This document shows, piece by piece, positions 1-4,527 of a stretch of DNA of 5,275 nucleotides; within the stretch, counting starts at the first letter, position 1, and the number at the start of each line of letters is the position of its first letter. Under the pieces are notes generated by a model. That model was not told the origin of the DNA. It saw only the letters and a list, made by a program, of their open reading frames with translations, and did not search any database. The translations under genes and the position numbers were made by a program. The stretch comes from Candidatus Thorarchaeota archaeon (GTDB lineage: Archaea; Asgardarchaeota; Thorarchaeia; Thorarchaeales; Thorarchaeaceae), in contig JAEORG010000127.1 of the NCBI GenBank assembly GCA_016841005.1, forward strand, positions 1 through 5,275. Reading direction: 5' to 3'.

Positions 1-119
1 ACATGCATTAGACCTGGCACTTCATCCTCTGCCTTTGCGTTACGATAATAATGTGTACCTTGGATGAGGGCTGAAGCACAATTTCCAAGTCCTGCAATTG
101 CTACACGGACGTCTCCCAT
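1..119 (-). CDS. ino1: Inositol-1-phosphate synthase, N-terminal fragment (cut by window edge)
   Basis: This is the first 39 codons of a gene that runs off the left edge. The family converts glucose-6-phosphate to 1L-myo-inositol-1-phosphate using NAD; in archaea the product feeds inositol phospholipids such as archaetidylinositol and sometimes inositol-based solutes. The translated start reads [16 protein letters not shown], then an ALIQG-HYYR stretch and VPGLMH. The VRVAI-G-GNCAS glycine-rich NAD-binding turn at residues 4-16 and the QG-x-x-YY and VPGLMH motifs at 20-25 and 34-39 are hallmarks of the actinobacterial/archaeal type of this enzyme. The ATG at 117-119 is supported by a GGTGAT Shine-Dalgarno core five bases upstream. 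It lies 76 nt downstream of the XPF-like gene on the same strand, so it may have its own promoter. Family assignment is firm; the catalytic domain is outside the window. Confidence 0.9.
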   Translation of the reverse strand, partial: MGDVRVAIAGLGNCASALIQGTHYYRNAKAEDEVPGLMH

Positions 120-195
120 TACTTATCACCTTTATACAGGTATTCTACAGTCATAGAATAGTTTGTTAATTTAACCTTTGTGTCGAGGCCGAACT
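120..195 (-). promoter_or_regulatory. Probable ino1 promoter region with TATA-like element and 7-bp dyad
   Basis: This is the gap between the XPF-like stop codon and ino1. On the minus strand an AT-rich GTTAAATTAAC element (165-175, itself a GTTAA/TTAAC dyad around one base) could serve as a TATA box; a start site about 25 nt downstream would fall near 143-146. That point lies inside a perfect inverted repeat, arms TATTCTA (141-147) and TAGAATA (154-160) around a 6-nt spacer. The arrangement would suit a repressor site over the start site, or a short leader hairpin. The dyads are seen directly; their function is inferred. Confidence 0.4.
125..130 (-). promoter_or_regulatory. Shine-Dalgarno site of ino1
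   Basis: On the minus strand these bases read GGTGAT, part of the sequence complementary to the archaeal 16S rRNA 3' end. It lies 5 nt before the ATG at 117-119 and fixes that start. Confidence 0.7.
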
Positions 196-1020
196 CTAGT
201 CTTCCTCGCCCATTTCCAATTCCTCATCGCTATCTGCTTCATATTTGACATGAAGCATCTTTTTCGCACTGGAAATTGTCTTATTTCCTATTCCTGAAAT
301 CTCTCCCCATTCATCAGTTGAGGTTATGACATCAAAGGGTGATCCAAATCGTTCCAGCAGCGCTTTTGCCCTCACAACATTAACACCAGGAAATCCTGCG
401 ATAAAGAACTCCTGCTCATCCGCCACACTATCTAACCCTTTTCGAGTACGAATTACCGGTAGTTTTTGACCACTCTTTCTCCGTTCTCCTTCTTCTCCAA
501 AGAGTGTTCCATATAACAGTCCTGCTGAGTGGAGTGCATTGAATCCCATAAGCACCTCGATTCCTCTCTCTCGAATGCTCTCTATCAAAGCATCTAACGA
601 ATTAGGATGGATAAATGCAGCTCTCTCCATTGTCACAAAGAATGGTTTACCCTTAGTCTGTTTTGTTGAGAATGGTATGTAGACACACCCTTTCACTGGG
701 TCTCTTCTGATTGCCAAAATATTTTCAATTAGAACATATGGTTTCTCATATTCTGTTAATGCATCCATCTGTTTTGTGAAACGGGGTACTCCAGCTGCAC
801 TTCCTTTTAGAGTATTAACTAGATCATTCACCGTCTTACGTTCAATAGCAATTCCTTCTGACCCGAGAATATCACCAATTGGTATCTTTTCGATGGTATA
901 CCTGATACCTTCTTTATCCATCATTGTAATGAGATGTTTTACAGCATTGATGGATTTTCCTCCAGTTTCATGTACATCAATTACAATCTCCGGAACATTC
1001 CCGAAAAGATCTGATTGCAC
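196..1020 (-). CDS. xpf: XPF/ERCC4-type structure-specific endonuclease without helicase domain
   Basis: Predicted flap/fork-cleaving nuclease of the XPF-MUS81 family, acting on branched DNA in repair and fork restart. Residues 11-165 form the ERCC4 nuclease domain. D15 and E18 give the first acidic motif, G49-D50 followed by E60-R61-K62 and D66 gives the signature GD-Xn-ERK-X3-D metal site, and R80/Q84 plus YVLIEN (95-100) continue the fold. Residues 205-256 hold tandem helix-hairpin-helix motifs (GFPGV at 209-213, GIGNK at 243-247) for DNA binding and dimerisation. At 274 aa it matches the short crenarchaeal XPF layout, not Hef, which carries an N-terminal helicase. The stretch 101-137 after the LIE strand looks longer than usual. 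The tail 261-274 is strongly acidic with no PCNA-binding motif visible. GTG is the only early in-frame start after an upstream TGA, with GGTGAT three bases before it. The gene starts 10 nt after the DUF4443-like gene, implying co-transcription. The family call is firm. Confidence 0.9.
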   Translation of the reverse strand: MQSDLFGNVPEIVIDVHETGGKSINAVKHLITMMDKEGIRYTIEKIPIGDILGSEGIAIERKTVNDLVNTLKGSAAGVPRFTKQMDALTEYEKPYVLIENILAIRRDPVKGCVYIPFSTKQTKGKPFFVTMERAAFIHPNSLDALIESIRERGIEVLMGFNALHSAGLLYGTLFGEEGERRKSGQKLPVIRTRKGLDSVADEQEFFIAGFPGVNVVRAKALLERFGSPFDVITSTDEWGEISGIGNKTISSAKKMLHVKYEADSDEELEMGEED

Positions 1021-1023
1021 TCC

Positions 1024-1029
1024 ATCACC
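1024..1029 (-). promoter_or_regulatory. Shine-Dalgarno site deciding the GTG start of xpf
   Basis: The minus strand reads GGTGAT just 3 nt before GTG at 1018-1020. Spacing is tight, but an in-frame TGA at 1042-1044 bars a longer ORF and the next in-frame Met is residue 33, inside the nuclease fold. The site sits in the gap just past the stop of the preceding gene, consistent with coupled translation. Confidence 0.6.
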
Positions 1030-1030
1030 T

Positions 1031-1672
1031 TCAGAAGAGTGTCATCACTGCGGCCATGGAGACTTCTCTGGCAAGATTTTCATCATCAGCTGAGCCAATA
1101 ACAATGACATCTCCATCATTGGGTCTCAGGCTCTCCAAAACCAAGAGTGTCTCATCTTCATATGCTGTTAGAATGTGGAAATCATCAGGAGGCATGACCA
1201 GATTTCCAGATTTCTGTACCAATGTTGAGGCTCCCGCTTTATCATAACCACCTTGGATAATTGCCTCATCTCGCTGTCTTACACCATCAGTAATCTTTGA
1301 TGATTGACCCTTAACCAGATTAGCAAAAGCGTATTCGTACATCACTAATCGCTGAACATTGAGAGATAGTCCTAAAGGAACATCCTTCTGAACTCTATCG
1401 AACAAGGCCTTTCCCCTTGTTGTAAGTCTTTGTCCCTGTTTTCCTTCAGCTTCAATGAAGTCTGCCTCTGAAAGGCGCTTCAATAGGGTTCTGACACTTC
1501 CTTCTCCAATAGACATCTTTTCGCAAAGTTCGTATCGCCCAAGCGGTTGTTCGCGACCTATCAGAATTAATGCAACTGCAGCATGATATGGTTTGAATGC
1601 AGGGGCTACTCGTCCGTCTGCAGGTTCTGATAGATTAATGAACTCGTCTTTCCACGTCACAATGCACCACAC
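1031..1672 (-). CDS. Winged-helix DUF4443-like protein, putative transcription regulator
   Basis: A 213-residue soluble protein that I match by memory to the archaeal DUF4443 family. Residues 30-95 form a winged helix-turn-helix: a helix at 30-39, PLGRYELCEKM as the second helix, GEGSVRTLLKRL (56-67) as the recognition helix, then a wing and a conserved LTTRGKALF ending. Residues 100-213 form a second domain containing VRQRDEAIIQGGYDKAGAS (131-149) and a late GDVIVIGSA strand, which suggests a small-molecule or regulatory domain. No catalytic residues are recognisable. It is likely co-transcribed with the XPF-like nuclease 10 nt downstream. The start is uncertain: GTG at 1670-1672 directly follows an in-frame TGA and has no clear ribosome site, while GTG at 1658-1660 (four codons later) has GGTG four bases upstream and a TATA-like CATATAGTTT about 26 nt upstream. 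The DNA-binding fold is well supported; the target is unknown. Confidence 0.75.
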   Translation of the reverse strand: MWCIVTWKDEFINLSEPADGRVAPAFKPYHAAVALILIGREQPLGRYELCEKMSIGEGSVRTLLKRLSEADFIEAEGKQGQRLTTRGKALFDRVQKDVPLGLSLNVQRLVMYEYAFANLVKGQSSKITDGVRQRDEAIIQGGYDKAGASTLVQKSGNLVMPPDDFHILTAYEDETLLVLESLRPNDGDVIVIGSADDENLAREVSMAAVMTLF

Positions 1673-1680
1673 TCATTTTT

Positions 1681-1690
1681 CATATAGTTT
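1681..1690 (-). promoter_or_regulatory. Possible TATA element ahead of the DUF4443-like gene
   Basis: The minus strand reads AAACTATATG here, inside the 33-nt gap after the S-component gene. Its centre is about 26 nt before the GTG at 1658-1660, the usual archaeal TATA-to-start distance, so transcription could begin at or next to that codon and give a leaderless message. It could equally be chance AT-rich sequence in an operon gap. Confidence 0.25.
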
Positions 1691-1705
1691 AGCTCTCTTT
1701 TAGTC

Positions 1706-2284
1706 TTAGCTCAAAGATTGATTTCTACTGAATAAGGGTTTCAATTGATTCTTTATTGTCATGTCTAATCGAGGAACAATTGCAGGGAACAAAATTGCGT
1801 TTGAAATGACATGCACAGTGATGAAAGGAATCCCTGCTATAACCGCAGCAAAATATGGGATTGCAAACCACACCACATAACCAAGAGTTGTTATCAAATC
1901 AAAGAACAGAGTCACTACTGCTCCTACAGCTGCTAATTCTAGGAGGAATGCTTTGCTATTCGGTTCATTTCTTTCTTGACGTCCCATCAGAGTCCCTGTT
2001 ACAACCATGAATATCCATCCTATCACTTGAGCAATCCATATTGTCGGGATGAAAGGTCCCCATGGATTGAAAAACGCAAAGATGATTGAAACAATAAAAA
2101 CACACCACAATGCCATTCCAATGCCAAAAAGATAGGCTGTAACAAATAACACGCCTGATCCTAACTCAACATTTGGTATGGCAACTAAGACATAGTTGCC
2201 CACCAAAGCTAAAGCTGACATGATAGCAGTAGTCGCAACCCATCGGCTCTTACTGTATCCATTGTTGTGTGTATCTTCTGTCAC
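1706..2284 (-). CDS. ECF-transporter S-component-like integral membrane protein
   Basis: A 192-residue, very hydrophobic protein with about six membrane helices (roughly 16-36, 41-56, 58-72, 79-100, 113-136 and 142-170), a polar N terminus and a basic C-terminal tail. It has the layout of substrate-binding subunits of energy-coupling-factor vitamin transporters: a first helix ending in AIPNVELGSG, helix 2 with the VTAYLFG pattern, a NPWGPFIPTIW loop (73-83), and a last helix with HVISNAILFPAIVPRL (158-173). Such subunits bind a vitamin or cofactor and work with a shared EcfT/EcfA/EcfA' energising module, which is not in this window. Two extracellular anchored proteins, one DUF4430-like, lie directly upstream, pointing to a cobalamin-like ligand; that is inference. 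The GTG start directly follows an in-frame TGA and a GGCGGT site; the next in-frame Met (22) would cut into the first helix. Confidence 0.7.
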   Translation of the reverse strand: MTEDTHNNGYSKSRWVATTAIMSALALVGNYVLVAIPNVELGSGVLFVTAYLFGIGMALWCVFIVSIIFAFFNPWGPFIPTIWIAQVIGWIFMVVTGTLMGRQERNEPNSKAFLLELAAVGAVVTLFFDLITTLGYVVWFAIPYFAAVIAGIPFITVHVISNAILFPAIVPRLDMTIKNQLKPLFSRNQSLS

Positions 2285-2305
2285 TCAACCGCCTTCATTC
2301 ATTTT

Positions 2306-3070
2306 CTACCTTCTCTTAGATACAATCGCGATGATAAGGAATACAAGAATTGTTGTCCCAATTAGAATCGGAAGCAATAGTATTGGGGGATCAATCACAG
2401 CTTTGTGTACAATTTCTACGAATTCAAATTCCAACCAATATGGTGCGAATCCCTCTCCAAGCCAATAACTTGTATTTGCGTAGAGGAGCACTCCTGTATT
2501 CACATCATAGATTAGCTGGGTTCGTTGTGGGTTTCCAGCAATAGGCGCGTCTTGCACATAATCAAAAATTATTGTTTCATATTCGTTATCACCAATTGTC
2601 ACATTATCATACATGGATGAGATTGTTCCGTTCATGTAATTACCAGATACTCTTTCAGCAGCAGAAAAGGCACTCTCATTCAATAGAGCTATATCTCCTG
2701 ATCCGACCTGAACAAACAACCCTGGTTCAAAAGTAGAGAAGATGCCAATTCCTAGAACTAGGTCTCTCGAGACCTCGGTATCATTTGTTATAACGGACAC
2801 ATTTCCTATGGATAATAACCCGCCAACATCATCCTCGATTTCACTTACTGCAAATGATATGGTGCTTCCATTTTCTATCATGCACAAACCTCCACCTGTG
2901 AAATACATCGAAAATGCTCCTTCAGAAACATGAACAACTTCCCACCTAGCCTCAGTAATTGCATCCATTACTGGTTGTATGTCATTGGCAAATGCTTGGC
3001 TTCCTGTTATTGCGCTCATTGAAATTACAGTAAGTAATAGAACAACTGCAATAGTTTCTTGCTTCTTCAT
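2306..3070 (-). CDS. Secreted, C-terminally membrane-anchored protein of unknown family
   Basis: A 254-residue protein I cannot assign to a named family. Residues 1-28 form a signal peptide (KK, hydrophobic core to about 22, likely cleavage after AFA at 28). Residues 29-225 are extracellular and mostly predicted beta-strand, with seven N-x-S/T sequons (N67, N90, N96, N131, N147, N156, N199) suiting N-glycosylation. Residues 228-250 form a membrane helix followed by SKRR, which gives a type I topology. The segment QLIYDVNTGVLLYAN (185-199) resembles a strand-turn-strand repeat common in archaeal surface proteins and lipoprotein-carrier-like folds; this is a resemblance only. ATG is used, with GGAG (3082-3085) 11 nt upstream inside the end of the DUF4430-like gene. 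The tight spacing on both sides suggests it works with the DUF4430-like protein and the S component, perhaps as a ligand-capture or docking subunit. Confidence 0.7.
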   Translation of the reverse strand: MKKQETIAVVLLLTVISMSAITGSQAFANDIQPVMDAITEARWEVVHVSEGAFSMYFTGGGLCMIENGSTISFAVSEIEDDVGGLLSIGNVSVITNDTEVSRDLVLGIGIFSTFEPGLFVQVGSGDIALLNESAFSAAERVSGNYMNGTISSMYDNVTIGDNEYETIIFDYVQDAPIAGNPQRTQLIYDVNTGVLLYANTSYWLGEGFAPYWLEFEFVEIVHKAVIDPPILLLPILIGTTILVFLIIAIVSKRR

Positions 3071-3077
3071 TTGTTGA

Positions 3078-3575
3078 TTATCTCCTAATTGTTCTCCTAT
3101 AGAGTAGAGCTAAGAAAATGATGGCCCCAATCCCAAGTACAGTTCCACCGATAACTGAGGTATAATCTGGCTCTTCTGATCCATTATATTGTGAAGATGT
3201 CAGATTCCAGAGTACAACATCTCCATCTTGCAGGGCATAGAGATTTGCTGCAACTGTTGCATATTCTCCGTTAACCCAATATTGCCAACCATCAATTTCA
3301 TCTCGATAGACTCCGTTGATTGCATCGATGTAGACAAAGTTACCTGCCCAACGTGCATCGACTTCGAAGATTATGATTGTTAGATTGTAGACATTTGAAG
3401 CGCTCAAACCTGTATGATTGGTAATTGTGCCATTGCCAAAATCTACAGATAATGAAACACCTGTTGCAGCGGGTTGGTAACGACTCTCAACTTGCATACC
3501 TTGAACATTGATTGGTATGATTATTAGAAATAGTATGAACAATTCAACAATCTTCTCAAATCGATTCAAGGTCAC
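3078..3575 (-). CDS. DUF4430-like surface protein, signal peptide plus C-terminal anchor
   Basis: A 165-residue protein whose core resembles DUF4430, a fold related to the C-terminal ligand-binding domain of transcobalamin and intrinsic factor. Residues 11-26 are a hydrophobic signal sequence. Residues 38-126 contain the domain: an opening strand GVSLSVDFGNG, then INGVY (87-91), the signature GWQYWVNGEYA (96-106) and LQDGDVVLWNL (115-125). Residues 138-158 are a membrane helix followed by RRTIRR. Five N-x-S/T sequons are present (N48, N53, N64, N124, N131). In this family the W-x-x-x-NG and GD-x-[IV]-x-W motifs form the small beta domain that caps the ligand. It heads a run of same-strand genes ending in an S component, which suggests capture of a cobalamin-like or other cofactor. 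GTG at 3573-3575 immediately follows an in-frame TGA and lacks a clear ribosome site; TTG two codons later is an alternative, preceded by GAGTGA. Confidence 0.78.
   Translation of the reverse strand: MTLNRFEKIVELFILFLIIIPINVQGMQVESRYQPAATGVSLSVDFGNGTITNHTGLSASNVYNLTIIIFEVDARWAGNFVYIDAINGVYRDEIDGWQYWVNGEYATVAANLYALQDGDVVLWNLTSSQYNGSEEPDYTSVIGGTVLGIGAIIFLALLYRRTIRR
3082..3085 (-). promoter_or_regulatory. Shine-Dalgarno site of the secreted protein gene
   Basis: The minus strand reads GGAG, 11 nt upstream of ATG 3068-3070. It lies just inside the 3' end of the preceding DUF4430-like gene, so the two are almost certainly on one transcript. Confidence 0.5.
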
Positions 3576-3720
3576 TCACGTCTCATAGGATAGGATAACC
3601 TGTCCTACGACTTACAGGATTTAAGAGTTACTATTTTAGTGGCGAAATAAAATCAAACCGAAGCATCTATACGTGAAATACTCGGGAGTGCACATGTGAG
3701 AAATCAGAGGTATCTATTAC
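3576..3720. promoter_or_regulatory. Divergent intergenic region between the uptake cassette and tmk
   Basis: These 145 bases must hold the promoters for the minus-strand cassette and for thymidylate kinase. Seen directly are a tandem TAGGATAGGA (3586-3595) with a matching TCCTA at 3603-3607 (5-bp arms, 7-nt spacer), a CCTGT/ACAGG inverted repeat (3599-3603 and 3614-3618), and an ATTTTA/TAAAAT dyad (3633-3638 and 3648-3653) near the centre. Candidate TATA elements are TTAAAT around 3619-3624 for the leftward unit and CTATACG (3667-3673) or TATTTTA (3632-3638) for tmk. None is a canonical TTTATATA box. The repeats near 3586-3618 sit where a leftward start site would be and could be an operator. 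Confidence 0.4.
3707..3711 (+). promoter_or_regulatory. Shine-Dalgarno site of tmk
   Basis: GAGGT lies 9 nt before TTG 3721-3723. An in-frame TGA at 3697-3699 leaves no ATG or GTG upstream, so this site supports the TTG start. Confidence 0.55.
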
Positions 3721-4377
3721 TTGACAGCTGAACTTGATCGCAAGGGTTTCCTATTTGTCCTTGAGGGCATTGATGGTTCTGGAAAAACTAGTGCGTGTGT
3801 GATTTTGAAAGAGCGTCTCCAGAATGATGGATATGATGTCATTCACTTGAGAGAACCGACGAATGAGAGTCCGTGGGGAAAAGAGATACGAGAACGATCA
3901 CCCCGTGCAGAGCTTTCTCCTACTGAAGAACTAGAACTGTTTGTAAAAGACCGTGAATGGCATGTGCAGAACAAAATCAGGCCTGCTTTGGATGAAGGAA
4001 AGATTGTCCTAATGGATAGATACTTCTTTGCTACAGGTGCGTATCAATCTGGTGTGACAGGGATACCATGGCAGGAGATCCTTCGAATGAATCGTGAAGA
4101 TATTCATGCTCCTGAACCGGATATTGTATTCATTCTAGATGTAGATGCAGAGACTGGTCTATCACGGACAATCGGACGAAAAGACAAAGCAGATTTGCAG
4201 TTTGAGAAGCTTGACCGTCTAATTAGTGTCAGAAAAGTGTACCTTGAACTGGTGGAACAAGATACTGGTACATACAAAGTCATAGATGCGTATAATTCAC
4301 TTGAAATTGTGATTCAGGAAATCTATAACGATATAATACAGAGAATCAAATGTAGGAATGGTTCATCACAAAGATGA
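3721..4377 (+). CDS. tmk: Thymidylate kinase
   Basis: Phosphorylates dTMP to dTDP with ATP in the cytoplasm, an essential step toward dTTP. The 218 residues match the usual family length. The Walker A loop is GIDGSGKTS (16-24), REPT (44-47) matches the REPG-type motif, DRYFFATGAYQ (99-109) gives the DR-Y/H motif and the nucleotide-base-binding AYQ, and the lid region has R149, R153 and K154 followed by D155 and an FEKLD stretch (161-165). The P-loop lacks the arginine of the yeast-type enzyme while the lid is basic, so it is the bacterial-like type II arrangement. The start is TTG with GAGGT nine bases upstream; the P-loop begins 15 residues in, as expected. It is transcribed away from the surface/membrane genes and followed by 150 nt before the next gene on the same strand. 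Confidence 0.92.
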   Translation: MTAELDRKGFLFVLEGIDGSGKTSACVILKERLQNDGYDVIHLREPTNESPWGKEIRERSPRAELSPTEELELFVKDREWHVQNKIRPALDEGKIVLMDRYFFATGAYQSGVTGIPWQEILRMNREDIHAPEPDIVFILDVDAETGLSRTIGRKDKADLQFEKLDRLISVRKVYLELVEQDTGTYKVIDAYNSLEIVIQEIYNDIIQRIKCRNGSSQR

Positions 4378-4429
4378 AAAGGACATGTCCCCAAGGAGGC
4401 GCAGTATATATCTAGGAAATACATTCGCG

Positions 4430-4453
4430 AACCAACTAGTGACAAGGTTTTTT
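4430..4453 (+). terminator. Possible tmk terminator (weak stem plus T6)
   Basis: AACC (4430-4433) can pair with GGTT (4446-4449), leading into a run of six T (4448-4453). Archaeal termination often needs only a T-rich stretch, so the T run is the meaningful part; the stem is weak. Confidence 0.3.
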
Positions 4454-4512
4454 AGTGTGACTCGCGAAACCGTATTTACTCTAGCTCTATACAGAGCAAA
4501 TCCCTTGGGACT

Positions 4513-4517
4513 GGGAG
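4513..4517 (+). promoter_or_regulatory. Shine-Dalgarno site of the longin-like gene
   Basis: GGGAG, 10 nt before ATG 4528-4530. It supports that start over the internal ATG four codons later. Confidence 0.45.
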
Positions 4518-4527
4518 AGAAGCCGAA

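Larger units (their letters stand above)
4378..4527 (+). promoter_or_regulatory. Intergenic region: tmk end and promoter/leader of the next gene
   Basis: It begins with a perfect 10-bp palindrome GGACATGTCC (4381-4390) and an AAGGAGG (4393-4399) that resembles a strong ribosome site but has no suitable start codon after it. TCGCGAA occurs twice, at 4425-4431 and 4462-4468, 37 bp apart, flanking a T6 run. TATTTA (4473-4478), preceded by GAAACCG, is the best TATA candidate for the downstream gene. The presumed leader holds a GCTCT-ATAC-AGAGC hairpin (4484-4497) and a TCCC (4501-4504) able to pair with GGGA in the ribosome site at 4513-4517. No credible gene is present here. Confidence 0.4.

Noticed and set aside
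776..1247. Plus-strand ORFs opposite the XPF-like and DUF4443-like genes
   Set aside because: The opposite strand encodes proteins with recognisable catalytic and DNA-binding motifs; these frames have none.
2196..2933. Plus-strand ORFs opposite the S component and secreted protein
   Set aside because: They are antisense to genes with signal peptides and membrane helices, and have no ribosome sites or motifs.
3576..3720. Cobalamin riboswitch upstream of the DUF4430 cassette
   Set aside because: The minus strand has a GCCACT, as in a B12 box, but the rest of the conserved box is missing and the space is too short for the full riboswitch.
4374..4415. 13-codon ORF starting at an ATGA overlap with the tmk stop
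   Set aside because: The overlap is typical of coupled genes, but the product is too short and no homologue is recognisable; it is probably chance.
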